Shown here one piece after another: positions 11,556 through 23,456 of a DNA stretch of 64,000 bases (position 1 is the stretch's first letter; the number at the start of each line of letters is the position of its first letter). The stretch is from Ailurus styani (taxonomy: Eukaryota > Chordata > Mammalia > Carnivora > Ailuridae). Under the pieces are notes generated by a model. The model did no database searches. It was given only the letters and a program-made list of their open reading frames with translations, and was not told the DNA's origin. Location of the stretch: assembly GCA_002007465.1 (NCBI GenBank), contig LNAC01000137.1, positions 337,113-401,112 on the forward strand. Direction: 5' to 3'. The position numbers were made by a program, and so were the translations under genes.

Positions 11556-11706
11556 TTCAACATGGTAAAATAAGTACTAGAGTAAGGCAGATTTTTTTCA
11601 AGGTAACTGAAGAAGGTAACGTAATTCTGTATAAGAGAATAATAGAAACCTTCAAAAAGAAATGGCATGGAATCTGTCTTGAAAGATGACTTAAAATTTT
11701 CTGGGT

Positions 11707-12096
11707 ATATTAGCATCCTTTGGCTACTGTAATGAATTACTACAATCTTACTGGTTTAAAAAAACCAAAAATTTATTATCTTATAGCTCTGGAGACCAGA
11801 AATTTCTAAATCAGTCTGCTGGGCTAAAGTCAAGATGTCAGTAGGGCTGGTTTCTTCTGGAGGCTCTAGGAAAGACACAGTTTCCTTTCCTCCTCTAGCT
11901 TTTGGAGGCTTTCCACATTCCTTGTCTTGAGACCTCTTCTTTAAGTCACTCCAACCTCTTGCTTCTGCCGTTATATTTCCTACTTCCTCTTTTCTCTGCC
12001 TCCTTATAAAGACACTTATGATTATATTTAGATATTAGGGATTATATTTCAGGGATTAGGACCTGGATGTCTTTGGAAACCATTACTGAGCCTCCT
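11707..12096 (-). mobile_element. MaLR-type LTR, reverse orientation
   Basis: The plus strand shows the LTR backwards: tggctactgtaatgaattac, ttactggtttaaa, aatttattatcttatagctc, tggagaccagaaatttctaa, a ggctggtttcttctggagg block, ccttataaagacac and a worn gattaggacctgga end. This is the arrangement of MLT1/MST-like LTRs. Confidence 0.75.
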
Positions 12097-12235
12097 GCAT
12101 CTGGTGAACACAGTATTCCTTGGGGTTTACAGTTGTGAAATAAAATTCACCCAGTTGAGGAATGATTACTAGTTTGCCACATCTGGGATACAGGAAAGAG
12201 ATGTAGTGGAACCTAAGACCAGCAAGATAGACCAA

Positions 12236-12617
12236 TGTGTTGGCCAGCTCAGGCTGCAGCAACAAAATACCACAGACTGGTGGCTTAACAACAGCAATTT
12301 ATTTCTCACATTTCTGGAGGCTAGAATTCCAAGATCGAGGTGTTGGCTAGTTTTGTTTCTCCTATAGCCTCTCTCCTTGGCTTACAGTTGGTTATCTTCT
12401 TGCCGTATCTTCACTTCTCTCTGTGTTTTAACATCCCCGGTGTCTCTTTCTCTTATACAGATGAACCATATTGAATTAGGGTCAGCTCATATGACCTCAT
12501 TCAACCCCAATTGTCTTAAAGACCCTATCTTCAAATACAGTCACATTTTGAAGTTCTGGGGATTAGCACTTCAACATATTGTTTTGGGGGAGGAGGATAC
12601 AATTTATCCATAACAAT
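12236..12617 (-). mobile_element. MaLR-type LTR, reverse orientation
   Basis: A better preserved relative of the copy just before it: caacaaaataccacagactg, gtggcttaacaacagcaatt, tttctggaggctagaattcc, tatgacctcattcaacccc, ttcaaatacagtcacatttt and a cttcaacatattgttttggg block. It lies 140 bases from the previous LTR in the same orientation. No retroviral interior is seen between them. Confidence 0.82.
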
Positions 12618-12619
12618 TG

Positions 12620-12860
12620 GGATCAAGTTTTGAAAGACTTTGACTATGGCCTTGATCTTGAAAGTTATAGTAAACTAAAGGAGGCTTTTAAGAACTGAAG
12701 TGACAAAATCAGACTGCTTGTTAGGCCAATAACTCTGAAAATAGAAAGAAGGAGGAATGAGTGACTTGTGCAAGGGAAACAGGGAGAAGCTTCTACACTG
12801 TGTAGGCATGTCATATTGAAGGGAATGTGGTAAAGGAGATGGTGTTGGCACTATGCCAAG
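12620..12860 (-). repeat. L2 fragment
   Basis: The stretch ggaggcttttaagaactgaa, gtgacaaaatcagactgctt and the purine-rich agaaagaaggaggaatg region fit the complement of the L2 coding region. Similarity is diffuse, so the ends are approximate. Confidence 0.5.
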
Positions 12861-13879
12861 AGAAGGGTAATGGGTATATCAGAGTGGTGACTGTTATCTC
12901 TCTTCACAAACTCATAGAATCCTGAATAAAATATTATAATAAAAACTACCTTTCCTGCCACATATCTAAATTTAAAATAAATGCCCAGTTGGCCAGAAGT
13001 TAAGCAGGAAATCAGAACGAGAGTGGTAAAAAAGGGGTGGGCACTTCATGGATATCAGACCAGATGTAGGACCCTTGGTCAGGGAGTGGGTATTTAAAGA
13101 CCCAGGTGGAGGACAGAACCACACCTTTGTGTCCAAAAAGGATATGGAGTCCATAAATCCAAGAACTTCAGAAGGCTGTCCAACCTGTGGAAGAGGGACT
13201 AGAGAAACTCTGATGCCTTATTCTGGAAAGCCACGAGGAAGCTTGCTGGCTGCCCCAGAATGTAGATGGAGAAAGGCAGTGGAAGGAGGAGGGAATTAGG
13301 AAACTAAACCATTGACCCTATTTAAAAAGACTTTAAAAGCTCTAAATTTATTTTTTTGCATATGGCAAGAAAAGTCCAAAACTAAGAGATTAACTAAAAA
13401 ATTCCTCCAGGATTATTAAAACTCCTATGAGTTTTAAGAGCAAAATAATTAAAAAATGAAGTTTTTTAAAAGAGAAAAAATAAGAAAATGAGATGGCCAA
13501 GCTACATCTGAATAAGAAGAGAAATCGTGGAGGCAAGTCTAGCCCCAAAGAAATAAATCAAGGAAGTTTCCTCAATCCAAAGAGCATGAGTCAGATTGAA
13601 AGAGTCCACCAAGTGCCCATAAATAATGAATTTCAAATATGAGAGACCGAAATTGTTTTTAAAACTTTTCAGAAAGAAAAGTACAGAATTCATACAAATG
13701 ATCAGAATGGTGTCAGGGTGTGTGTTTGTGTGCAGACACGATTCTAAGAGAGCGAATCCTCTTCTTTCATTAGTGCAAAATAATGCCTAAAACTGAGGGA
13801 GTCCAGAAGCAGCAACGTATGCATATTATTTAGAAACATAAAGGAAAATAGCAAAACCTCATCTGAAAGAGTTGATTGC
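12861..13879. other. Unassigned non-coding interval
   Basis: No family or exon is recognised. A plus-strand frame at 13048-13299 looks random. The part 13320-13500 is very A-rich. A short gtgtgtgtttgtgtg tract lies near 13717. Confidence 0.5.
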
Positions 13880-14077
13880 TTTTTTTTTTTTTTAAGATTT
13901 TATTTATTTATTTGACAGAGAGAGATCACAAGTAGGCAGAGAGGCAGGCAGAGAGAGAGGGGGAAGCAGGTTCCCCACTGAGCAGGGAGCCCAATGCAGG
14001 GCTCGATCCCAGGACCCTGAGATCATGACCCGAGCCGAAGGCAGAGGCTTTAACCCACTGAGCCACCCAGGCGCCCA
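13880..14077 (-). repeat. CAN-SINE, mustelid-type tail
   Basis: Nearly intact copy with the T tract, caagtaggcagagaggcagg and head complement ccactgagccacccaggcgc. The target duplication atctgaaagagttga occurs at 13861-13875 and 14078-14092 without mismatch, which indicates a young insertion. Confidence 0.97.
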
Positions 14078-14784
14078 ATCTGAAAGAGTTGAAAGGGGTT
14101 GTCTTTGGGTGTGGCTTGGGGATTGCATCTTTCTTGCTCTTCATTGCTTTTTCTGGAAGACCACACCATCTTTTCCTTGTCCCTGTTGCAGTCACCCATT
14201 CCCTAGACACCACTCCTAGCCACTGAAGATTTTAGTACTCAGCTCACTGCCTTTCCCTCCATTTTTATTCGTGCCATTATCTGGAAATTTCAATATTCAC
14301 ACCCGGCTTCTCATTTACTTGACCTCATTACTGCCGGTGACTTTCATCCACAGTTCTCCCCACCTCAACCTTCTCTTGTCTGACCCTAGGATTTGACACC
14401 ATTAATAAGTGCACCACTTTCAAAAGTTTTAGTGTCAAATACCCCATACTCTTAAACATCAAAATCTTAATGGTTACTCCTAACAAATTCCACGCCCTGC
14501 ATATTCCTATATTAGACAATTAAATAGAGCCGTAGCTACAACAAAATAACATAAAACCCCCCCACAAAACTATACAGACAGGTTTCATTTTAAATTCATT
14601 GCAAGAAAACCTTCAACATAGCCTGGAAATCCAACACTACATCACTAGTCAGTGTGCTGTTCTAATCTCTAAAATGATTACCTCACCTTGTCCTTTCTTT
14701 CAAAAATTCCAAAAACTGTCTCTTCCTTTTCACTTTCAACTAATGATAATGCCTTGTTATTTTACTAAAAAAAAAATAGTGATC

Positions 14785-14925
14785 AGAAGAGACAGTTTTA
14801 GTTCAAATCTTAGTTTTGCCACTCACTATCTGAGTGAACTACATGGGTCAGTTACTTGTTTTCTCCAGGCCTCAGTTTCCTCATCTGTACAAGGGGAAAT
14901 ATCATAACAGTAGTGTCTGGTTATG
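14785..14925 (+). repeat. MIR inside L2
   Basis: The run tttgccactcactatctgag, ctccaggcctcagtttcctc and atctgtacaaggggaaatat marks a MIR core. It separates two L2 pieces in the same orientation, so it inserted after the L2. Confidence 0.8.
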
Positions 14926-15478
14926 AATGAGAATCTTCTGCTCTAGTGGTATATGTATTTATGGACCTTGGCTCCCCTTCTGGTACAAGGGAGATCCTGC
15001 CTACCCTCCTTGGGCATGTATCTATGGCTCCTATCTCCACTTCCGATACAGTGGATGAATTGTCCCTGCACCTATGGCCAATCCCTCTACATGTCCATTG
15101 GATCTTACTCCTTCTTCCCTTTTCAGTGATGTTTTTCCTGTAATTGTCCTCCTTCTATCCTGTCTCATGTGTTTTTCCTCCTCTGTCTATGAGATTAACC
15201 CATCTGTATACAAACATTCTATAATATGTCCCATTTCAGAAGTCCTCCTCTAATGCCATGACTCTCTTCACCAATCATTCATTTCTCTGCTCCCTTGTAT
15301 ACCAAAACTCCAACTCCTTAAGTTGTCCATCATTGCTCTTCTTTTACTCACTGTTTTGAACTCATTGTAACACCTCTTTTTCACAACCCATCTTTCCAAA
15401 TGCTCTGTTGAATCCTTGGCTCTTTTTCACTGAGTGTTTCAGAAGTATTATCCTTCTATGTTTCTGGACTTCGCTGGC

Positions 15479-16051
15479 TATCTTAGTCTTCTTGGGCTGC
15501 CAAAACAAATGCCATAGACTGAGTGGCTTAAACAACAGAAATGTATTTTCTCACAGTTGGTAGAGTTCAGTTTCTGGTGAAGACTCTCTTCCTGGCTTGT
15601 GGACAGCTGTCCTCACATGGCCTTTCTTCGGTGCACATGAGTGGGGAGACAGAGAGCTCTCTTTCTTCCCCTTCTTTTTTTTTCTTTTTTAAGATTTTAT
15701 GTATTTATTTGACACAGAGAGAGAGAGAGATCAGATCACAAGTCGGCAGAGAGGCAGGCAGAGAGAGAGGAGGAAGCAGGCTCCCCGCTGAGCAGAGAGC
15801 CCGATGCGGGCCTCGATCCCAGGACCCTGAGATCATGACCTGAGCCGAAAGCAGAGGCTTTAACCCACTGAGCCACCCAGGCACCCTCTTTCTTCCTCTT
15901 CTTTTAAGGAAACCCATCCTATCAGACCCTACTCTAATGACCTCATTTAACCTTAGTTACAGCCAAAAAGACTTACCTCCAAATACAGTCACTTTGGGGA
16001 TTAGGGATCCACCATATGAATTTGGGGAGCACATAATTCAGTCCATAGAGC
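15479..16051 (-). mobile_element. MaLR-type LTR inside L2, itself holding a SINE
   Basis: The LTR is reversed and split by a SINE at 15680-15886. The first part has cttgggctgccaaaacaaat, gagtggcttaaacaacagaa and cctcacatggcctttcttc. The second has taatgacctcatttaacctt, ccaaatacagtcactttg and a cataattcagtccatag end. L2 flanks it on both sides. Confidence 0.82.
15680..15886 (-). repeat. CAN-SINE, mustelid-type tail
   Basis: Near-complete copy with caagtcggcagagaggcagg and the head complement ending gcaccc. The flanking duplications tctttcttccccttctttt (from 15660) and tctttcttcctcttctttt (15887-15905) differ at one base. It is the youngest layer of the L2/LTR/SINE stack. Confidence 0.96.
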
Positions 16052-16205
16052 ATGGCTTCCAGGACACCATATTTTCTCATTCTTTCTCAGTATTCAAATT
16101 TCTGCTCAGATATCACCACCTCAAAGAAGGCTTCCCTGCCCACCTCATCGATAGTAGCTTTCTTCATGTGATCTCATTCTGCTTTCTCTTCTTTAGTAGA
16201 TCATC

Positions 16206-16450
16206 ACATTTAAGAGCCTGGATTGTGGAGCAGAGGGCTTTGACTGAAATCCTGGCTCCATTGCTTACACACTTAGTGACCTTGGCCAAGATACTTAACT
16301 TCTCTGTGCCTTGGTGTCCTCCACTATAAATGGAGAACAATGATACTACTATTTCCTATAAGTTAAATAAGCTAAATGGGTTAAAATAGGCAAAAAATTG
16401 AGAATGTTGCCTGGCACAATTTAAGGGCTCAATAAATGTTAGCTAATATT
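16206..16450 (+). repeat. MIR inside L2
   Basis: An almost full-length MIR: agagcctggattgtggagc, ctggctccattgcttacaca, taacttctctgtgccttgg, a ttaaataagctaaatggg block, and gcctggcacaatttaaggg with tcaataaatgttagc. L2 sequence resumes directly after it. Confidence 0.87.
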
Positions 16451-16732
16451 TTTCATACATGTTTGTCTATTTTCCTCTATAGAGGAAATAAAAGCTCCAA
16501 GAGGGCAAGGACTTCCTGCCTTGCTTACCATGGTATCCCCAGTGCCTAGAACACTGACTGATTAGTATAACAGATGTTCCATTTATATTTGCTGAAAGAA
16601 TGAATGTACGAACAAATGGTTTCTTGGAAGAGTTTCAGGAGGTATGGCCGAGAGTGTCAAGTGCTTCAGACAGCTCAGCAGATGAGGACTTAAACCATTT
16701 GTCAATCAGGAGGTCATTGGTGACTTGAGTGG

Positions 16733-16865
16733 TAATAATAGCCGTAATTTATTGAGGCACCTTGTTAAGTGTGCTAATCTACACAATGACCCTACAAGGA
16801 AGCCATTATTATCACTGTTTTATAGATGACAGAGCTTTTCAGCTGCTCGGTGGGACAGAAGCAAG
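16733..16865 (-). repeat. MIR, reverse
   Basis: The plus strand reads ctacacaatgaccctacaag, ccattattatcactgtttta and tagatgacagagctt, which is the complement of a MIR 3' half and core. Confidence 0.75.
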
Positions 16866-18329
16866 ACTGAAAAGGATTGAGAGACGAACAGGAATTAAGC
16901 ACGTAGAGACAACTCGATTATGACTGGCATCTTGTTTAAATGTATTAACCTATATGAGGGAAATGAATTCAACTGATCAGAGACATAGTCTATCAGCCAA
17001 TGTTACCAAAGAAAACCAGGAAAAAAAAGAAAGAAAGAAAAGAAAACCAGGTACCACTGACAGAAAGGGAGAGAGGAAAATATAAAATAAATCGAATTTT
17101 TCATCTGCTTAATTCTTTTTCCTTGGGTCATGTTAAATACTACATCGTAGTAGTCAGCAGAATAGGAACTTCATTTAATTTGTCCTTTGGATTATCTATG
17201 CTTGAAAATACAGAGATGATACATAAAAATCACCATCTTGGAAAGAACCTTCCTGGATGGGAAAGATCTCTTTTAGAAATCAAACTATTGGAGAGATTCC
17301 AGCTGGACTTGGAATCCAAATCATCTCAACCTCTGGCAGAATGACTTCAAAAGCAAGTCCCAAGAACATTTGAGAATTACAAACCTGCCCCTCTGCAAAG
17401 ACTGTCACGTCTTGCAGATGGCAGATGAGAGAGCAGGAGGAATTTTTCTGAGTAGGCCTATGGTAGCAAGAATTTAAGAGCTTCCAGTAATAACGAACTG
17501 CATTTCTGGAAGGTGGGACGGAGTCTGAGTGCTTATGCTGATCTCACAAGGATAATGAAAGACACGGGCACCTGTATCAGAGAATTTGCCTTCTTTTACC
17601 TGGCTTTCTTTGGGTGGTGCTGACCCAGATGACTATGTATGTCCTGCCTGTCGCCTCTCAGAACTGAGTAGGGAAGCAGCAGCAATCGTGAGGTCAACTG
17701 TCACCTTAGATATGAAATATTTAAAAATTTGCCTTTTGCTTTTAATGGGAGTCTGAAATCGAAGATGGTGAGGTTGGTTCCAGAGAAAGCACAGTATATA
17801 TTCATCCCTGGGTTCATCGCTTGGTCTGCGTTAGTTTTCAGGAGCTATGTCCCTTCTCCACTCAGCCTCCCTGTTTCTGTTTCTCCTCATCTCATCATAA
17901 TTTTTCGTTTTCTTATTCCTTAGTCTTTGCTGTTTAGCAGTTGTTGAGAATGCTTGTCAGGATTTGGCAGGGGCCAGTGGGTGGTTAGAAAAATCTGGTT
18001 TGCCAAAATAAGAAGGATCATTTCATAATGTAATTCTCACCTGTGGTATTAAATATTAAAGCTGAAAAACAAAATCAACCTCATTTTTTTCATTTTGTTT
18101 TTTAATTTAAAACCTCCACATTTCTGAGGTGACCTCTTCTATTCGGCTCTGTGCTAGCAACACCACGTGAAATTGGAGTCCTGCCCTGCGCCCATAGCTG
18201 CGTTAGGCTGGTAAACTTGGTTAGGTTCCTTAGTTAAGGCCTGGACTCCTGCTCTCAAGGCCTGCTCTGTTCCTCTTAGTTCCGGGCGGCAAGGGGTTAA
18301 CGGAGTCTCCAGCGCCCACGGAGTTGTAA
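16866..18329. other. Repeat-poor interval, no gene recognised
   Basis: I recognise no known repeat. A frame at 17000-17344 begins in an A/G-rich patch (17010-17050) and has no recognisable domain. The interval 18130-18330 is richer in G+C and has several CpGs. Non-repetitive DNA of this length is compatible with intergenic regulatory sequence, but nothing here proves function. Confidence 0.45.
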
Positions 18330-18700
18330 AAGGAACTGCTGAAGCTGATCAATGACCACTGTTAAGACCTGGAAACCAATTATAAACCTGAAATTTGTGA
18401 TGAACAAAGGCCTGAAACACTGGGATGAAAACTACTGAATTAGTCCAGTTCATTAAAATCATTAATAGTCATGAAATGAAAACCACCAGAGTCCAAAAAG
18501 GCTTAATGCTCTATCCATATTAATTAGATGGGAGCAAATCTGAACTGAAAAGCAGCACATGCTTTGTAGAATTAGCAATTGGTCTCTACAGACTACACAG
18601 ATCTCTATTAAAATTCAGTTTAATTAAAATTGATCACGTTAAGAAACTGATGTGGTTAATTAACTGAATTCCTGGACTTCTTTTCATACATTTCACAGAC
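18330..18700. promoter_or_regulatory. Candidate enhancer, TAATTA-rich
   Basis: The interval is free of recognisable repeats. It holds three TTAATTA cores within about 145 bases (18519-18527, 18620-18627, 18657-18663), plus aatcattaatagtcatg at 18459 and attagcaattgg near 18571. TAATTA is the usual core site of homeodomain proteins. Clustering of such sites is common in developmental enhancers. The call is an inference, since conservation and activity cannot be read from a single sequence. Confidence 0.35.
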
Positions 18701-19260
18701 GCCTTGTACACTCCTTTCCTGGGTGACACTTCGTGTTGCACAGAGCAAATCCGATTGCAAAGGTTAACTCTCTGTGTTCCTGGAGATGATATGGACCACG
18801 GAGGAGGGGTGCGCGCCGGGGAAAGGAAGCTAAGCTTTATGGAGAGCCAAACCCCAAGCTGAACGGAGTAAACGCCTTTGGAAATTTTGCCCCATTCATG
18901 GTGTATAATGTCGATGACAAAGGGGTTCTCTCTCCCAGGCTTCTATCTCTGGAGGAGCTGAGAAATAGTACCAAAAACTAAGAGAGTCCCTCTGCTGTCA
19001 AATGTAGGGCAGTGCCCCATGGGGAAAGGGCAGCGGGCACCTAAGTAGATACCCACCCACTCTCCCTGCAGGCACGTTCATTTTATTGTCTATACAGCTT
19101 CTTGGTCCATTCGGCTCAGAATAAGTCATTTTGTGTTTTTCCATTGGCAGAATGGAGATAGTGACATTTCTAGATTTCACCAGGTTGTTGTGTGGCTTAA
19201 AATGATGACAAGAGCCCCTGTCCAGCCGCTCCAGCCAAGTCTACCCCCCTCCCCAAGACT
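18701..19260. other. Repeat-free interval, no gene recognised
   Basis: No repeat or exon is recognised. The sequence is moderately G+C-rich, with ggtgcgcgccggggaaagg near 18808. The minus-strand 60-codon frame at 18998-19180 has no family resemblance. Confidence 0.45.
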
Positions 19261-19264
19261 GCTC

Positions 19265-19790
19265 TTTATTATGTCACTGGCTTGCCCAAAACTCTCCAAT
19301 GATTAATGCGCTGCCTATAGGAAGCATCCCAAACCGCGGATTTGAATTCAGAGTTTTCCATCATCTGGTCTGACGTGGTCTTATCTTCTTCACCTCTTAG
19401 CTCCCTCTGAAATATACTGCCTTATTTCAACCAAAATGACTACTTGACAAACGTGGAACTCCTCATTTTCTTTCCAGCCTCCCTTCCTTTCCTCTTTGAA
19501 GGCTATTTTAACCAGCCCATCCTTCAGGGTTCAACTTGAATCCCACCTCCAGGAAGTCCTTCTGTCATCAACCTACCAAAGGGATCTAACCCACCCCTGT
19601 CTTCCCATCTCAGTGTTATCTCAGTTGCCTATTTAACTCTTGTCCCCAAGAGTCTGAAAGAATTATTCATATGTAGGTATCAGCTCCTACAGATCTGAAG
19701 TTTTGGCCAGAAGAAGTCGTCTCCTGTTTCACTGAATCATACCAGGTCTTAGACATAATGCATGTTCCATAAATGCCTGTTAATAATGAA
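19265..19790 (+). repeat. L2 fragment with 3' part
   Basis: The order ttatgtcactggcttgccc, aaaactctccaatgattaat, tcagggttcaacttgaatcc, cacctccaggaagtccttct and a ttccataaatgcctgtt end fits the last 500 bases of an L2 element. Confidence 0.8.
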
Positions 19791-20029
19791 GATGATGCTT
19801 AGCTTTTGATAGCTTCTGGTGATTTTTCTCAGAGAGGGAAGTTTGAGCTTTATCTTACAGTGAATTGGTAGAAATATTTGAGTGTGATATGCTAATAATA
19901 ATAATAATGATAGATGATGTTATCAAACTCATGTGTGAAGAATTGTGGTGAGGACTCACGTTTTACAAAGAAATCCCCCCTCTTCTTCTGGTTTGTTGCC
20001 GGGGTTACAAGTGCTTTTCTGAGCATTCT

Positions 20030-21070
20030 CTTGATCTCTTTTGCATCTGTGATTGTGTCTTCTAACTCATTTCTAGCCTTGTATATTTTTGCTTTTTATT
20101 CCTTACTTAACTGGGCTTTCTCGGCTTTTAAGAAATTTTAGATCTTATCAAAGAATCAGTTTCTGAATATTTATATTCTTTGTTTTTGTCTTCATTGACT
20201 CAATCTTAGCTATTATCTTTATTAATTTCCATTTGCCAATTTTTGGTAGATTTTGTTGCTTAATTTTTTTTCTAAAAATTTAATAAGTCAAAAAGATTTA
20301 GGAAGCATTTAATTCCTTTCTTCTCTCCCCCCTTTTTTACTCTTTCTTTTTTCCTGATAAAGACACTGAAGGCCATATGTTTTCCCTTAAACAAAACTTT
20401 ATTAAAATTCTTAGGTTTTTAATGAAGCATTTTCATTTTCACTCCTTTCTGGACCACTTGGAATTTCAGGTTTGATTTCTTTTGTGACTTAAAGTCTTTT
20501 ATAAATTATTATTTCAGTCTATTTTAAAAACTACTTATTCTTAACTTCATTATATTTTGATCACAGAACATGTCCTATATAGTTTCTTTAGCCAAGTATG
20601 TAATTAATTCTTATAAATTTTCCATGGATATATACAAAATGTATTTTTCTATTTAAAAGTTATAAAATTGTGCTATTCAGTTCTTTTATGTGCATCCTCA
20701 TTTTTGGTCTAATACAACTCTTCAATTCTGAATAGGCATACTAAGGGATATTACTTTTTTTACATTTGCATTTTTATTAAATTTTATTTGCATTTCTAAG
20801 CATTTTTGCCTTATATTCAACTGCTATGTATTTTGATGCATAAAGATCTATGGCAAGTATATCTTATTCTGTCTAATATTTTTAACCTAAATTCGTTATC
20901 TGAGTTTGATATTATCACTCTTTTCTTCTTAATGTTCGCTTTTGTATGGTATCTCCTTGACCATCCCTTTACTCTCCTTCTTTTCACTTTTTTTGTCATA
21001 TTTGTCTCTAAAATATACTTGTATATAGGCTTTTTTCAAAAAATGTATGTTGCATCTTATTACAAATGAC
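20030..21070 (-). mobile_element. Ancient L1 ORF2 remnant
   Basis: On the plus strand the blocks atcaaagaatcagtttctga with ttgtcttcattgactcaatc, then tcttaggtttttaatgaagc, attttgatcacagaacatg, and a cataaagatctatggcaagt to cttcttaatgttcgc stretch follow the complement of L1 ORF2 upstream of and within the RT region. Divergence is high and there are no useful frames. The ends are approximate. Confidence 0.7.
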
Positions 21071-21773
21071 TTTTCAAAATGTACACTGTGTCTTGTAAAA
21101 CTTATTTAAAGCAATTTATAAAACTGCATAGATTATAAAAAAAAAATCTGGGAAAATTTGTACCAAAATGGAAACTTAGAAAGTTCAGAGCCAAAATTTT
21201 TGCTCAATTCTAGAATAAAAAGTTAATAGTATAATTTTTTTATTAATTGTTAATTATTATTTTGACCTCAATTTATTTTTATAAGCTTCATTGTCCTTTA
21301 TATTTCAGTAATTGCTAATATAGAAATGAGATCAGTAATGATGAGCCACATCCATCTGCCTTTTTTTCCTTATTTGTTGGTGCAGACTATTCCAACCCCT
21401 GTCCCATTTTCCCTTTCCTGATATCCACAAACTCATACTTTTCGATCATATGAGAACAAAGTACTAACTCTACCCTACCAGCCACACATATCTCTTTAAG
21501 AAGATCTTTCTTACACTAATTTTCTAATGCTTATTCTTGCCCCATCTCTATCGCCTTGACAACTCAGGTTTTCTTAAGATAATTATAATGTTTCAGTTCA
21601 GTTCCAATCCATTATCATGTCTTCCCTTGAAATACGGCTCTTACGTTTTAAGAATCTTTGTTTTAGCTCATATATTTATGCTCCCAGGCAATTTTTTAGC
21701 TATATATTTGTAAGAGCTATTGTTTCTTCTCCTCTTCATCTTCTCCTATCTTGAGTTCTTTGTTGCAACTATT

Positions 21774-21816
<43 letters not shown>

Positions 21817-22959
21817 GGTCCTTTCCTCAAAAGGGGGCATATAAGCACCAAATCATTTGAACTTTCATGTACACAAATATGTTCCCAACCTCCTGATGTT
21901 TGAATGATTATAAATCCTTATCTCTCAATCATCTCAATTATCATATCCTCCTAAGTAACATTTGGAACTCAGTGAGGTCTTTTATGTGTTGAGACTCAAG
22001 TTTTCTTCTGTATAGGAACTTTAAATATCACCTCTCTTTCATCTGCTTTTTTTTCTTTTTCTCTTTCTAGATCTTCTATTATTCATACTTAATCATCTTC
22101 CAAGTCTTCTACCTTTTCCCTCATGATCCCCATCTCTTTGAAGCTTTACAATGTTTGGGGATATATGTTCCACTTGATATGCTGGGACACTAATTAATTC
22201 TCACTCAATTTATAAATTAAAGTTTTCATTCAAAAATCATGATTTCTAGGTCCACAAATCCTTTGGGGACTGAAACAGAATCTCCTAATCTCTTATATTA
22301 TGTTCGTTGCACTGTTTTAGTAATTGTCTATCTAAGTAACATCTCTGTTTAATTAAGAACCACCTTTACTGGATGTCCTGAGTGTTTTTCTTCTCTCTGG
22401 CCCTTAGAACACTTTAGGGAAATTATAGTTTTATTTTATCTATTTAGAGTGCTCAGGTTGAGCTCATGGGTTATTCACTTCTGTAGGTGGTGAGCACAAA
22501 GATATCTCTGCTTATGTGTCCAGTTCAATACCAAACTGAGTGCCCAATTGTCAGTACCCAGTTGAAGTTTCTAAGGGAAAGAGAAAGGGAAATCTCCCTG
22601 GAATACTTTCAGGAGGTCATCTCTCTTCTTCTCGGGATACCATAGATTTCAAACAGCCATGCCCTCTCCAAGATTATAGGTGTGCTGATTTTGCTTCAGA
22701 ATTCTCCACAGTTCTGTGCTCTGCCTAAAGCCAGAAGAAAAAGTCTGGCTCCAACATTCTCTGTCTAGATCTATAGACCCTAAAGTCACACTCCTGCACT
22801 ATAGACCCTGCCTGCCTTCTAGACAGAGTCCGGAGAAGAAAAATACTCTTAGGTAGGAATTGAGATTAACAAATAGCAGGGAAACGTTCAGGGTGCCATA
22901 CTCCTAGCACTCCCCTAAATACATTAAATGTTTTAAAATGTAAAATATAACACTCATAT
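21071..22959. other. AT-rich interval, possibly very old LINE
   Basis: Some pyrimidine-rich parts (21960-22140) resemble reversed L1/HAL1, but too weakly to call. No exon is recognised. The 22480-22920 part is repeat-free. A (GT)n tract lies inside at 21776-21814. Confidence 0.4.
21776..21814. repeat. (GT)n microsatellite
   Basis: A pure run of about 19 GT units. Uninterrupted dinucleotide runs of this size are usually length-variable between individuals. Confidence 0.98.
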
Positions 22960-23456
22960 AGAAATATGTATAAATAATAAGTGTCAGTATAATAAATGAT
23001 TATAAAATGGCCCTTGTATAACTACTACGAAAGTCAATAAGTAGGATATTGTCAGTAACCCAGAAGACCCCCGTGTCTTTCCTTTTTAACACAATACACT
23101 TTGTACCCCTCTGGAGGTGAATCACAATCTTGTCTTTTATGGTAATCAATTTTCTTGCCTTTCTAAAACATAGCCTTACACTGAAGTATGTATCCCCCCA
23201 AAAATGTAGTTCAGTTTTGCCTATCATGGAACTTTACATAAATGGAATCATACTGTATACATTCTTTCATGTTTTGCTCCTTGTGCTACACACTGTGTTT
23301 GTTTGTGGTATTTATTCATGTATCTGTACTTTATTCCTTTTCATTTGCTGTAGAGTACTCCCTTGAGTGAATGTGCCATAAATCTATCATCTATTCTCTG
23401 GTTGTTGGATATTTGGGTTGTTTCCAGTTCAGTGCCATTTGAAATAATGGTCTAAA

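Larger units (their letters stand above)
14225..16620 (+). mobile_element. L2 LINE, about 1.4 kb of L2 in pieces
   Basis: Segments in correct L2 order are 14225-14784, 14926-15478, 16052-16205 and 16451-16620. Visible marks are ggaaatttcaatattcacac (endonuclease part), a ccatctgtatacaaacattc block at 15199, tggcttccaggacaccatat (16051) before ggcttccctgcccacctca (16130), and the 3' end gggcaaggacttcctg with ccccagtgcctagaaca. Two MIRs and an LTR carrying a SINE interrupt it. No frame is intact. Confidence 0.75.

Noticed and set aside
13926..14213. Minus-strand frame with a peptide of the GAWVAQWVKASAFGSGHDLR kind, which recurs at 2603, 13904, 15705, 26340, 40809 and 56553
   Set aside because: It is the translation of the CAN-SINE body. 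It recurs wherever a SINE lies and is not a gene family.
15937..16329. 130-codon plus-strand frame
   Set aside because: It runs through the end of an LTR, an L2 piece and a MIR, so it is a chance frame over three repeats.
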